A stretch of DNA of 64,000 bases from Nonomuraea sp. NBC_00507 (GCF_036013525.1 NZ_CP107853.1:7192001-7256000), one strand, 5' to 3'; positions 33,459 through 42,099 are shown, counted from the first letter of the stretch. Translations and numbers: made by a program. Notes: generated by a model not told the origin, from the letters alone.

Positions 33459-34143
33459 CCCCCGCCAGGTAGGGGGCGGCGCTGCCCGCCGCCACGCGGG
33501 GCATCTCCCGCACCCCGATGATCGCGAGCGCCGCGGCGTGCCCGTCTCGCCGCGGCAGGTCCGTGAGCGCCACCCGGAGCAGCGGGCGCCCGCGGAAGCC
33601 GAGCAGGCGCGCGGGCTGATCGGGAGGGGAGACGATCACGTGCGACATGGGCACGCGCAGCCCGTCACCGGTGGCCTTCAGCACGGCCTCCTTGCGCGTC
33701 CAGTAGGCGATGAATCCGGCCACGGGGTCGGCCGTGCGCCCCAGCGCCTCGGCTTCGACATCCGCGAGCGCCGCCTCCACCAGCGCCGTGCTCCGTTCGG
33801 CGACGCGCTCCACGTCGATGCCCACGGGCCCCACGCCGCTGATCGCCACAGCCACCCAGCGGCCGGAGTGAGACACCGAGAGGTGCAGCTCGTCGCCGGG
33901 CAGGCGCGGCTTGCCGTGCGGGCGGGCACAGGCCGGGCAGTCGCGACGCAGCGGCACGTCGGCGGCAGGCACGCCCAGGCGCCTGCCGAGCATGATCCTG
34001 GTGATCGCACAGCCCAGGATGAAACGGTGGCGGTCCGCCGGGGCACGGTACTTGCCCTTGCGGAGCCGTTCCACGGGGTCGAGGAGCTCCTCATGCCAGG
34101 CCCGCACCTCGCCGAGCTCGGCCCACCACACCTCGCAGGTCAT
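33445..34143 (-). CDS. Sfp-type 4'-phosphopantetheinyl transferase
   Basis: This is a 232-aa PPTase from ATG 34143, which overlaps the upstream stop (ATGA). The two signature regions are VGPVGIDVERV (Mg-binding Asp/Glu) and FIAYWTRKEAVLKATGDGL (WxxKEAxxK). The PLRRDCPACARPHGKP region fits the broad-substrate class that modifies secondary-metabolism carrier proteins. It should convert both carrier proteins of this cluster to holo form. It is convergent with the acyltransferase and shares 14 bp with its end. Confidence 0.94.
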   Translation of the reverse strand: MTCEVWWAELGEVRAWHEELLDPVERLRKGKYRAPADRHRFILGCAITRIMLGRRLGVPAADVPLRRDCPACARPHGKPRLPGDELHLSVSHSGRWVAVAISGVGPVGIDVERVAERSTALVEAALADVEAEALGRTADPVAGFIAYWTRKEAVLKATGDGLRVPMSHVIVSPPDQPARLLGFRGRPLLRVALTDLPRRDGHAAALAIIGVREMPRVAAGSAAPYLAGVTTA

Positions 34144-34670
34144 CCGGCTCGGTCCGGGAGCGCGGCGGCCAGGCCGTCGAGCAACAGCTTCAGGCCGAAG
34201 CGGAAGCGCTCCCCGCACGGGGCGTCCGGCGCCGAGGCAAGGTGGGGATGACGCCCTTCCGGCGCGTGCCGGCACGCGGCAAGGCTGGGGTGACGTCCGT
34301 CCGGTGCGTGCTGGTACGCGGCGTCGGCGATCGCGTACAGCAGCAGCCCGGTCAGCGCCGCGGCGCGGGTCGCCTCCGGCAGACCGGCCGCACGCATGAT
34401 CGCCAGCATTCCCTCCCTGACGCGCAGCCCCTGCGGGCACACCGGAGACTCCAGCGCGGCTCGCGCCACGCCCGGATCGACCAGCAGCGCCTCGCGCAGC
34501 CCGGCGGTCGCCTCCTCCAGCTGCTCCCGCCAGCGCCGCGGGTCCGCGTCGGGCACGCGGACCCCGGCGAGAATGCCCTCGAGCGTGATCGGGGGCCTGC
34601 GGGGCGGGGTCGTGCGCGGAGGCCACCAGGCGGGCAGGCGGGCCGCCGTCGGCAGCAGGTCGGTTTCCAT
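34140..34670 (-). CDS. TetR C-terminal-domain protein lacking a DNA-binding HTH
   Basis: This 176-aa protein starts at ATG 34670, with GGAGTGA upstream. From about residue 30 it matches a TetR_C effector-binding domain (VRVPDADPRRWREQLEEATAGLREALLVDPGVARAALESP...AIMRAAGLPEATRAAALTGLLLYAIADAAYQ). The N-terminal HTH expected before this is absent and replaced by a short Pro/Arg-rich segment. It may be a truncated regulator or a free ligand-binding protein. It contains a duplicated 14-residue segment (HAPDGRHPSLAACR and HAPEGRHPHLASAP). It overlaps the PPTase gene by 4 nt. Confidence 0.65.
   Translation of the reverse strand: METDLLPTAARLPAWWPPRTTPPRRPPITLEGILAGVRVPDADPRRWREQLEEATAGLREALLVDPGVARAALESPVCPQGLRVREGMLAIMRAAGLPEATRAAALTGLLLYAIADAAYQHAPDGRHPSLAACRHAPEGRHPHLASAPDAPCGERFRFGLKLLLDGLAAALPDRAG
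34236..34319. repeat. 42-bp in-frame tandem duplication
   Basis: Units 34236-34277 and 34278-34319 are diverged copies that begin GGCAAGG and end with GCACGC or GTACGC. The period is a multiple of three, so the reading frame of the surrounding TetR_C-like protein stays open and gains 14 residues. The copies differ at several positions, so the duplication is not very recent. Confidence 0.75.
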
Positions 34671-34747
34671 CGGCTCACTCCGCTCAGTCACTCGCCCTCT
34701 ACTGTGCCGCGCCACGACCGAGAATCGATTGAGGACCGATGGAGCGT

Positions 34748-34783
34748 CCCGCCCGTGCGCCGGGGTTGCGGAGCACGGGCGGG
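34748..34783 (-). terminator. Hairpin terminator after the large glycoside hydrolase gene
   Basis: Perfect 11-bp arms CCCGCCCGTGC (34748-34758) and GCACGGGCGGG (34773-34783) lie just beyond the stop of the minus-strand glycoside hydrolase gene. They separate it from the regulator/PPTase pair downstream and mark the right edge of the polyketide cluster. Confidence 0.8.
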
Positions 34784-34795
34784 GGAGTGGGTGTG

Positions 34796-37700
34796 TCAGT
34801 CCCTGTAGGGAGCGACCGTGATCTTGTCGATGGCCGGGGCGTACTGGGAGCGGAGGAGCACTCCCGGGAAGGTCTCCGACGCGTAGGTCTTGCCGTCGAA
34901 GTTGGGCAGTTCCTCGGCGGAGAACCGCACCGTGTTCTCGCCCTTCTGCAACTGCACCGGGACCGTGAGCTCCCAGAAGTTGTTCTCGTGGAAGGAGTGC
35001 GGGAACAGGACGCGCTGCGGGGCGGCGCCGTTCACCGAGATGTCGGCGTGCCTGGCGAGCGGGTCCGGGTTGTAGTGCGTCGCGGGCGACTGCTCCGGGT
35101 TGGAGTAGCGGACGCGCATCGCGTACGTGCCTGGCTTGTCCGCCTGGACGGTGAAGGTGAGCGTGTTGGCGTTGCCCGGCGTGCCGCCGACCCCGGTGAC
35201 CGCGGCCTTGCCACTGGCCAGGGAGAGCTGCGCCGCCTTGGCGGTGCCGGCCAGCTGGGCGGACTCCGCCTCGTAGGCGGTGCCGGGCAGCGCGCCGGCG
35301 GCCGGGCGCACCTCCAGCCGGTCGACGAGCGCCGTGCCGGACGCGCCGGTGACCGTGACCTTGTTGACGCCGCCGGACAGCGACACCGTCCTGGTGGAGC
35401 CGTCGCGCCGGGCGTCCTCCATCACCTGGATGCCGTTGACGGATATCGTCGCCTGGCCGGAGCCGAGCAGCTTGAGGTCGAGGACGGCCGCGGCGTCCCG
35501 GGCGGAGTAGACCCAGAACGTCACCGACTTCCCGCGCTCGGCCGCCACGACACCCGAGCCGCCGACGCCGTCGCCCTTGACGTCGTAGGCGATGCGGGCC
35601 CCGCTCAGGTCGGCCAGCTCCGCCTCATAGATCGAGGTCGCCGCCGCCGGGTTGGCCAGCGACAGCCGGATCCGGTCCACGATCGCGTCGCCCTTGGTCG
35701 CCTTGGCGCCGTCGAGGCTCCGCGCGGCCAGGGAGATCACGTGCTTGCCCGCCTTGAGTTCCACGGTGGTGCCGGCGTGGTCCCACACGACCCACTTGTA
35801 GCCGAGGGGCAGGAACAGCTCCTGCTCGGCGGCGCCGTCCACGCGGACGAAGACGTTCGTGGGCCCCTGCTCCCGCACCCGGTCGAAGGTGTTGAGCGAG
35901 TTGGCGAAGACGCTCAGGTCGTAGCGGCCGTCCTGCGGGACCTCGACGGTGAAGTCGAGCACCCCGTCGGAGCCTGTCCGCAGCCCGCCGACGTCGTAGC
36001 GGCCGGAGGTGTAGAACTTCGACACGTCCGAGGGCGAGCCCTCGGGGCCGTTGCGGGTGTAGCCGCCGCCGGTGTACTTGGCGTCCTCGGCCTCGTAGGA
36101 CTGCTCCCACAGCTTGGGCGCGGGCGCCGTCACCGTGCCCGCGCCCTCGGGGCTGAGCACGATCTCGTACGCCGACGACTCCTTCAGCCGCGGCAGGCCG
36201 CCGCTGCCGAAGTCGAACGCCACGGTGCCGTCCTCGACCTTGACGTCACGCTCGGCGATGATCTCCGGCTGCGCCGAGTCGCCGATCTGCCCCGTCCACG
36301 GGATCTCGCGGATCCAGGCGTGAACGGTGCCGGAGCTCGCGCCGAGGACGTCGGCGGGGACGTTCTCGAAGCGGATGTGCCCGGCGCTGCTCGCGCCACC
36401 GAAGATCGTCCGGGCCTGCTTCTTGGCCGGGTCGAGGGTGGCGACGCCCTGCAGCGTGTAGTTCTGCCCTGGGAACGGCGGCGTGACCTGCACGGTGTGC
36501 CCGCTCATGCCGCCGTAGGCGTTGAGCAGCCACCACTGGCCGTTGGCGCGGTTGGCCTGCACGGCGGAGTCGGACAGGTTGCCGTCGATGTTCCAGTACG
36601 CGATGTCGGCGTCCACCTTCGACTCCTCGATGGCCGACACCCACTGGATCATCTGGCCGGGCACCGAGGTGTGGTAGTTGAAGGCGTACTCGTTGACGTT
36701 GATCGGCAGCTTCTTCCCGGCGTACTCGGTGCCGGCGAAGACCTCGGCCTCCCAGCCGCGATAGCGCTTGACGCTCTGCCGCACCTGCTCGGGGTGGCTG
36801 AGCTCGTGCCAGGTCATCACCTCGGGCACGGTGCCGGCCTGGACGGCGTGCTGCAGGAAGCCCTTCACCTGCGAGTACAGCACGCTGGTGTTGGGTCCGG
36901 CGATGCGGGCCTGCGGCATCTTGCCCTTGATGAGCGCATGGACCTCGTCCCACGCCCTGAAGTAGTCCGTCGGGTCGTTGAGCCAGCTCTTGCGGTTGTA
37001 GCTCCACTCACCGGTGCCGAACATGTTGCCCTCGGGCTCGTTGAACGGCACGAAGACGATGTTGTCCTGATATTTCGGGTCGAGCGCGAGGACCTGGTCG
37101 ACCTGCTTGGCGATCTTCTCCTTGAACAGGTCCATCTTCTCCTGCGGCGTGCTGCCCGGCCACTGGTACGGGAAGCCGCGGTGGATGTCGGTCATGTAGA
37201 TGTACACGTCGCCATCGGTGCTGTCGGCCAGCGGCTTGACCACTTCGAGGGCGTCGGCCCCCGGGTGCTGCGGGCCGTCCTGGGCCTTGGTCGAGACCGT
37301 GCGCAGGCGCATGCCCTCGATCAGGTTGTTCGTCGGCACCCCGGGCCCATACAGGCCGTAGAGCGTGCCGGACGCGCCGCCGTGGAAGGCGCCGGTGTCC
37401 TTGGCCAGGTCGATGACGAGCTGGCCTTCGCGGATCACCGTGACGTTGGCGGTGACGGGCCGCCCGCCCGCCGTGCCCGTCACGGTGAACGTCCCGGCCT
37501 TGGCGTAGTCCTCGGGGTTCACCTGCGCCCAGGTGATGGCCAGGTCGCGGTCATAGCCGTCGGAGAAGGTGGCGCGGACCGCGGCCGGCAGGGACGGCGC
37601 GGTGCCGATGAACGTCCGCACCGCGAAGGCGTCCTGGGTCAGGCCGGTCGGGGTGGGGACCTGGCCGCCGGCGAGGGCGGCGACCTGCTCGGCCGTCAGC

Positions 37701-38437
37701 GCCGCGCCGTAGACGCGGAAGTCGTCGATCGCGCCGTCGAACAGCGGGTCCGGATAGAACGAGCGGCCGATGAAGCCGGCGGACGTCGTGGCGGCGTCGA
37801 TCAGCTGCGCGGCCGTCACGTTCGTGGCGGCGGAGGCGACGGCGACGCCGTCGAGGTAGGTGGTGACGCGCTTGGCGGCCGTGTCGAGGGTGACCGTCAG
37901 CGTCTTCCAGGCGTTCGCCGGCAGCGGGGCATAACCCGTGACCTGGGCCTCGCCGCCCGCCGACGAGGCGGTGACGGCCGTGCGCAGGCGGCCGTCGCCG
38001 TTGTACGGCGTGGTGAACAGGTAGCGGCTGGTGTCCTTGCCCAGCGCGTAGATCCACTGCCAGGGGGCGGTGGTGCCGTCCCACTTCACCCGGGCAGACA
38101 CGGTCAGATCGGTCTTGCCTTGGATGGCGGCCAGCGGCAACCTCACGTAGGCGCCGTTGGAGGTGGGCGCGCCGCCGGGCAGGCTCAGCGCGTGACCTCC
38201 TCCCGAGCCGTCGACCAACGACGCGGTGGAGCCGTTGACCAGCGTCCCGTGCAGACCGTTGCCCGAGGAGTCGGTGACGGAGCCGGTGCTGACGTCGTCG
38301 GCGTCGAATTCGTAGACGAGGGCGGGAGCAGGCGGATCGGCCGCTGCCGCGACCGGGACGCCAAGGGTTAACGCGAGGGTGAGGGCGGCCGGGAGGAGCC
38401 CGGCGCGCATGGCCTTGGTGATGCTCGGAAAGGTCAT
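34796..38437 (-). CDS. Large secreted multidomain clan-A glycoside hydrolase with LamG and CBM modules
   Basis: This 1213-aa protein is exported by a Sec signal peptide (AMRAGLLPAALTLALTLGVPVAAAA, cleavage near 33). A LamG/concanavalin-like domain covers about 40-250 (VYEFDADD...DGAIDDFRVYGAALT). An Ig-like domain (about 255-325) and a (beta/alpha)8 catalytic domain (about 330-750) follow. E467 in VPFNEPEG is the likely acid/base and E583 in INVNEYAF the likely nucleophile. Three CBM35/CBM6-type modules follow (each begins YEAE: about 775, 940 and 1070). The spacing of the glutamates fits GH39-like enzymes. It is controlled by a TGTGAGCGCTAACA operator shared with the ABC operon, so its product is probably the imported sugar. 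Substrate unproven. Confidence 0.85.
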   Translation of the reverse strand: MTFPSITKAMRAGLLPAALTLALTLGVPVAAAADPPAPALVYEFDADDVSTGSVTDSSGNGLHGTLVNGSTASLVDGSGGGHALSLPGGAPTSNGAYVRLPLAAIQGKTDLTVSARVKWDGTTAPWQWIYALGKDTSRYLFTTPYNGDGRLRTAVTASSAGGEAQVTGYAPLPANAWKTLTVTLDTAAKRVTTYLDGVAVASAATNVTAAQLIDAATTSAGFIGRSFYPDPLFDGAIDDFRVYGAALTAEQVAALAGGQVPTPTGLTQDAFAVRTFIGTAPSLPAAVRATFSDGYDRDLAITWAQVNPEDYAKAGTFTVTGTAGGRPVTANVTVIREGQLVIDLAKDTGAFHGGASGTLYGLYGPGVPTNNLIEGMRLRTVSTKAQDGPQHPGADALEVVKPLADSTDGDVYIYMTDIHRGFPYQWPGSTPQEKMDLFKEKIAKQVDQVLALDPKYQDNIVFVPFNEPEGNMFGTGEWSYNRKSWLNDPTDYFRAWDEVHALIKGKMPQARIAGPNTSVLYSQVKGFLQHAVQAGTVPEVMTWHELSHPEQVRQSVKRYRGWEAEVFAGTEYAGKKLPINVNEYAFNYHTSVPGQMIQWVSAIEESKVDADIAYWNIDGNLSDSAVQANRANGQWWLLNAYGGMSGHTVQVTPPFPGQNYTLQGVATLDPAKKQARTIFGGASSAGHIRFENVPADVLGASSGTVHAWIREIPWTGQIGDSAQPEIIAERDVKVEDGTVAFDFGSGGLPRLKESSAYEIVLSPEGAGTVTAPAPKLWEQSYEAEDAKYTGGGYTRNGPEGSPSDVSKFYTSGRYDVGGLRTGSDGVLDFTVEVPQDGRYDLSVFANSLNTFDRVREQGPTNVFVRVDGAAEQELFLPLGYKWVVWDHAGTTVELKAGKHVISLAARSLDGAKATKGDAIVDRIRLSLANPAAATSIYEAELADLSGARIAYDVKGDGVGGSGVVAAERGKSVTFWVYSARDAAAVLDLKLLGSGQATISVNGIQVMEDARRDGSTRTVSLSGGVNKVTVTGASGTALVDRLEVRPAAGALPGTAYEAESAQLAGTAKAAQLSLASGKAAVTGVGGTPGNANTLTFTVQADKPGTYAMRVRYSNPEQSPATHYNPDPLARHADISVNGAAPQRVLFPHSFHENNFWELTVPVQLQKGENTVRFSAEELPNFDGKTYASETFPGVLLRSQYAPAIDKITVAPYRD

Positions 38438-38455
38438 CACGATGTCCCTAGGTCA

Positions 38456-38469
38456 TGTGAGCGCTAACA
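38456..38469. promoter_or_regulatory. LacI-type operator TGTGAGCGCTAACA, copy 1
   Basis: This near-palindrome (12 of 14 positions symmetric) lies 18 bp upstream of the start codon of the minus-strand hydrolase gene. An identical 14-mer stands before the solute-binding-protein gene at 39856, defining a shared regulon around the LacI gene. Confidence 0.85.
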
Positions 38470-38644
38470 AGTCCGAGGGAGTCGATCCGCAACGCAACCG
38501 AGGGTTTCGCGTAGGTTACGTAGCCGCGGCGCGCACGTCAATGGGGTGGTTTCCCACCGTTTCCGGCAAGTCACGATTCGGTATCTTCCGTCGCCCGCGC
38601 TCTTGACGCCTGCCTCCTGGAGGAGTGACAGTCGAGCCCAATCG

Positions 38645-38753
38645 TTGAACCGGTTCGCCGATGCCGATGAGGCACCGTCCAGGGAACTCTGGGCGCAGGC
38701 GTCGTCCGGGCGACGATATGAGGGAGTCCGCAACGCAACTGTCGAACCGGTTC
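38645..38753. promoter_or_regulatory. Inverted pair of GAACCGGTTC operators upstream of LacI
   Basis: TTGAACCGGTTCG at 38645-38657 and its exact reverse complement CGAACCGGTTCAA at 38741-38753 flank the LacI promoter 96 bp apart. The second site ends 8 nt before the LacI Shine-Dalgarno. A repressor bound to both could loop the DNA. The core differs from the AGCGCT operators, so the binder may be a different regulator or this LacI using two site types. Confidence 0.75.
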
Positions 38754-38771
38754 AATGATCAGGAGGTGAGA

Positions 38772-39815
38772 GTGGCGACGATCGGAGACGTGGCCCGGGA
38801 GGCCGGGGTGAGCCGCAGCACGGCGTCGTACGCGCTGTCAGGCAAGCGGCCCATCTCGGAGGAGGTCCGCCGGCGGGTGCTGGCGGCGGCCGAGGCGCTG
38901 GCGTACACGCCGAACGCCGGCGCCCGCGCGCTCGCCACTTCCCAGACCAAGGTCCTCGGTCTGCTCGCCCAGTTCCACGAAGACGAGTTCGCGCCCGCGA
39001 TGATGCAGTACATCCTGGGCGTCACCGACACCGCCCGCGACCTGGGCTACGACACGCTGATGGTCACCGAGGCCGACGGCGCGCGGGCCCTGCGGCGCAT
39101 CACCGATTCCCGGATGGTGGACGGCGTCGTCCTGATGAACATCGCGGAGGACGACCCGCGGCTGCCCATCCTGCGCGCCGCGCCGCAGCCGGGCGCCCTG
39201 GTCGGCCTGCCCGGCGACTGCTCGGGTCTCGACGTGTTCGACCTGGACTTCGAGGAGGCCGGCCGGGTCATGGTGGAGCACCTCCACCGCCTCGGCCACC
39301 GCGAGCTCATCCTGATCTCGCAGCCCGAGCACGTGGTCGAGCGCGGCGGCGCGTACGTGTGGCGCCTGCGGGACGCCGCGCAGGAACGGGCGCGGCAACT
39401 GGGCGTCACCCTGCACGCGGTGTACGGCGAGTCCCGGCAACCCGCCGTCGGCCGCCTGCTCAACGGCCTGCTCGACGCCTACCCGGCGGCGACCGGCCTG
39501 CTGATCAACAACGAGGCGGCCGCCGCCGCGCTGCCGTCGGTCACCTACCAGCGGGGACTGCGGGTCCCCGAGGATCTGTCGGTCATCGGGCGTTACTCCG
39601 AGGAGTTCGCCGCGACCTTCTCCCTGCCCTATTCCTTCATCGAGAGCGCACCCGACCGCCTCGGCTCCATGGCGGTGCGCCAGCTCGTGCGCCGCGTCGA
39701 ATCGGCGTCGGCCCGCGACGAGTCGTTCGTGGTGCGCTTCATCTCTCCCGAACTGGTCTCCCGAGGCAGCACCGCCGTCCCGGGAGCGCCGCTCCCGCCT
39801 CCGCACGCCCGCTGA
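38772..39815 (+). CDS. LacI-family repressor of the arabinoside-type locus
   Basis: This 347-aa repressor is taken from GTG 38772 with AGGAGG at 5-nt spacing. Earlier in-frame starts would include the operator. The HTH/hinge is ATIGDVAREAGVSRSTASYALSGKRPISEEVRRRV. The effector domain shows the family pattern (TKVLGLLAQFHEDEF, DGVVLMNIAEDDP, VIGRYSEEFAATF). It lies between a divergent secreted hydrolase gene and a downstream ABC/GH127 operon, each bearing the same 14-bp operator. It most likely represses both and is induced by a sugar released from the substrate. Confidence 0.92.
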   Translation: MATIGDVAREAGVSRSTASYALSGKRPISEEVRRRVLAAAEALAYTPNAGARALATSQTKVLGLLAQFHEDEFAPAMMQYILGVTDTARDLGYDTLMVTEADGARALRRITDSRMVDGVVLMNIAEDDPRLPILRAAPQPGALVGLPGDCSGLDVFDLDFEEAGRVMVEHLHRLGHRELILISQPEHVVERGGAYVWRLRDAAQERARQLGVTLHAVYGESRQPAVGRLLNGLLDAYPAATGLLINNEAAAAALPSVTYQRGLRVPEDLSVIGRYSEEFAATFSLPYSFIESAPDRLGSMAVRQLVRRVESASARDESFVVRFISPELVSRGSTAVPGAPLPPPHAR

Positions 39816-39855
39816 ACCCGGGCCTTTACCCCCCAAACCACCTTTGATCGCTCGA

Positions 39856-39869
39856 TGTGAGCGCTAACA
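39856..39869. promoter_or_regulatory. LacI-type operator TGTGAGCGCTAACA, copy 2
   Basis: Identical to the 14-mer at 38456-38469. It sits directly before the TGGAGGA Shine-Dalgarno of the solute-binding-protein gene, so bound repressor would block the ABC-transporter/GH127 operon. Confidence 0.85.
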
Positions 39870-39881
39870 TTGGAGGAATCG

Positions 39882-41153
39882 ATGAACCGTCCGTCGATGT
39901 CCACGAGGGCGGCGGTCTTCGGAACCGCCGTTCTGGCGCTGTCCGCTCTGTCCGCCTGCGCCTCCGCCCCCCAGGGTGGGAGCACCCCCACGGCCGCCGG
40001 CTCCGCCGGCACGGCCTACACGTGGTGGGACCCGTACCCGCAGCACGACGCGTCCTCCGCCTGGGCGAAGCGGGTGAACACCTGCGGGCAGCAGGCCGGC
40101 GTCACCATCGAGCGCACCGCCTACGACACGACCGCGCTGACCAACCAGGCGCTGCTGGCCGGGCAGGAGGGCAACGCGCCGGACGTCATCCTCCTGGACA
40201 ATCCGGCCGTCTCGACGCTCGCCGACGCCGGGATGCTCACCACCATGGCCGACTTCGGGCTGGACACCGCCAGATTCGACAAGAACCTCATCGCCGCCGG
40301 TGAGCTGGACGGCAAGACCTACGGCATCCCCATCGGCGCCAACACCCTCGCCCTGTACTACAACAAGAAGATCCTCGACGAGGTCGGCGTCGACCCCGCC
40401 TCGATCAAGGACTGGGCCTCGCTCAACGGGGCGCTGAAGAAGGTCAAGGCGGCGGGCAAGAAACCGATCACGTTCTCGGCCATCGGCACGGAAGAGGGCT
40501 CGTTCCAGTTCCTGCCGTGGTTCTGGGGCGCCGGCGCGCAGCTCACCCAGCTCGACTCGCCCGAGGCCGTGGCGGCGCTGGAGCTGTGGACGTCGTGGGT
40601 CAAGGACGGCACCGCGCCCAACTCGGTCATCAGCAACTCGCAGAACACCACCTGGGAGGAGTTCCTGACGGGCGAGTTCGCCTTCGCCGAGAACGGCACG
40701 TGGCAGATCAACAGCGCCGGGAAGGCGGACTTCCCCACCGGCATCGTGCAGATTCCCGGCAAGGACGGAGGCGTCGCACCCACGCCCACGGGCGGCGAGT
40801 TCATCACGGTCCCGGTGCAGAAGGACACCGGCCGCTACAGCGCCACCAAGAAGATCCTCGAGTGCATGACCACGCCCGAGGGCCTGGTGGAGACCGGTAC
40901 GACGTTCGCCTACTACATCCCCTCCACCGCCGACGGGCAGCAGGCGATCCTCGCCAAGGAACCCGGCCTGAAGCCGTGGGTCGAGGCCGTGCAGTCCGCC
41001 AAGGGCCGCACCAGCGACAACCTCGGCACCAAGTACCCGAAGATCTCCGAGGCGATGTGGACGGCTGTGCAGAAGTCGCTGAGCGGTTCGGCCAGCCCGG
41101 CCGACGCGCTCAAGGAGGCGCAGGCGCAGGCGAAGCAGGCCACCGGCGGCTGA
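39882..41153 (+). CDS. Sugar ABC transporter solute-binding lipoprotein
   Basis: This 423-aa family 1 extracellular solute-binding protein starts at ATG 39882 with GGAGGA. The lipobox LSALSAC gives a lipid-anchored Cys near residue 28. The body has the typical binding-protein pattern TYGIPIGANTLALYYNKKILDEVG and FLTGEFAFAENGTWQI. It captures an oligosaccharide outside the cell and delivers it to the two permeases encoded next. The ATPase is missing, as usual in actinomycetes where a shared MsiK-type ATPase serves many importers. The neighbouring GH127 gene suggests arabinofuranose-containing oligosaccharides. Confidence 0.92.
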   Translation: MNRPSMSTRAAVFGTAVLALSALSACASAPQGGSTPTAAGSAGTAYTWWDPYPQHDASSAWAKRVNTCGQQAGVTIERTAYDTTALTNQALLAGQEGNAPDVILLDNPAVSTLADAGMLTTMADFGLDTARFDKNLIAAGELDGKTYGIPIGANTLALYYNKKILDEVGVDPASIKDWASLNGALKKVKAAGKKPITFSAIGTEEGSFQFLPWFWGAGAQLTQLDSPEAVAALELWTSWVKDGTAPNSVISNSQNTTWEEFLTGEFAFAENGTWQINSAGKADFPTGIVQIPGKDGGVAPTPTGGEFITVPVQKDTGRYSATKKILECMTTPEGLVETGTTFAYYIPSTADGQQAILAKEPGLKPWVEAVQSAKGRTSDNLGTKYPKISEAMWTAVQKSLSGSASPADALKEAQAQAKQATGG

Positions 41154-41157
41154 TCCG

Positions 41158-42099
41158 ATGACCTCCGTTCGCACCCAGACGGTCACGGTGAGGAGAGCGG
41201 CGCACCAGGCTCCCCGGCGGCGCTCTCCTCGATGGACGGCCCTCGCCTTCCTCGCGCCGCTCGTCCTCTACCTGCTCCTCTTCTACGCCTATCCGCTCTA
41301 CCGCAACATCGAGCTCAGCGTGCACGACTACACGCCGCGCGCGTTCGTGCAGGGCGACCCGGAGTTCACGGGGTTCGAGAACTACGCGACCATCCTGTCC
41401 GACGACACCTTCCTGCGGGCGCTGGGCAACACGGCGGTGTTCACGCTGGGGTCCATCGCCGTCCAGTACGCCCTCGGGCTGGCGCTCGCGGTCTTCTTCC
41501 ACCGCACCTTCCGCCTGTCGGTGGCGTTGCGCGCGATGTTCCTGGTGCCGTGGCTGCTGCCGCTGATCGTCTCCGCCTCGACCTGGTCGTGGATGCTCAA
41601 CAGCGAGAACGGCATCGTCAACGCGGCCCTGCAGGCGTTCGGGATCGGCCAGATCAACTGGCTCACCTCACCCGACACCTCACTGCTGGCCGTCACCATC
41701 GCCAACATCTGGCTCGGGATCCCGTTCAACCTGGTGATCCTCTACGCCGGGCTGCAGAACATCCCGGCCGACCTGTACGAGGCCGCCGGCCTCGACGGGG
41801 CGAACGCCTGGCAGCGCTTCTGGCGCATCACGTTCCCCCTGCTGCGCCCGGTGTCGGCGATCACGCTGCTGCTCGGCCTGATCTACACGCTCAAGGTCGT
41901 CGACATCATCTGGATCATGACGAGGGGAGGTCCGGCGGACGCCTCGACGACGCTGGCCATCTGGTCCTACCGGGAGGCGTTCGGCACCGGGCAGCCCGAC
42001 TTCTCCCCGGCGGCGGCCGTCGGCAACATCCTCATCCTCATCGCCTTCGCCGCCGGGCTCGTGCACGTGCATCTGCAGCGCAGGGAGGAAGGCGCATGA
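41158..42099 (+). CDS. Sugar ABC transporter permease (MalF type)
   Basis: This is a 313-aa membrane permease with six hydrophobic helices. The cytoplasmic EAA loop is LYEAAGLDGANAWQRFWRITFPLL near residue 205. The N-terminal cytosolic tail is basic. It starts 4 nt after the binding-protein stop and overlaps the second permease by 4 nt, so the three transporter genes form one transcription unit under the operator at 39856. Confidence 0.94.
   Translation: MTSVRTQTVTVRRAAHQAPRRRSPRWTALAFLAPLVLYLLLFYAYPLYRNIELSVHDYTPRAFVQGDPEFTGFENYATILSDDTFLRALGNTAVFTLGSIAVQYALGLALAVFFHRTFRLSVALRAMFLVPWLLPLIVSASTWSWMLNSENGIVNAALQAFGIGQINWLTSPDTSLLAVTIANIWLGIPFNLVILYAGLQNIPADLYEAAGLDGANAWQRFWRITFPLLRPVSAITLLLGLIYTLKVVDIIWIMTRGGPADASTTLAIWSYREAFGTGQPDFSPAAAVGNILILIAFAAGLVHVHLQRREEGA

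Larger units (their letters stand above)
38438..38771. promoter_or_regulatory. Divergent regulatory region between secreted GH and LacI genes
   Basis: This 334-nt gene-free stretch contains one AGCGCT-type operator next to the hydrolase start (38456-38469). It also contains two GAACCGGTTC-type operators nearer the LacI gene (38645-38657 and 38741-38753). The LacI Shine-Dalgarno AGGAGG lies at 38761-38766. No other open frame with coding character is seen. Confidence 0.7.
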
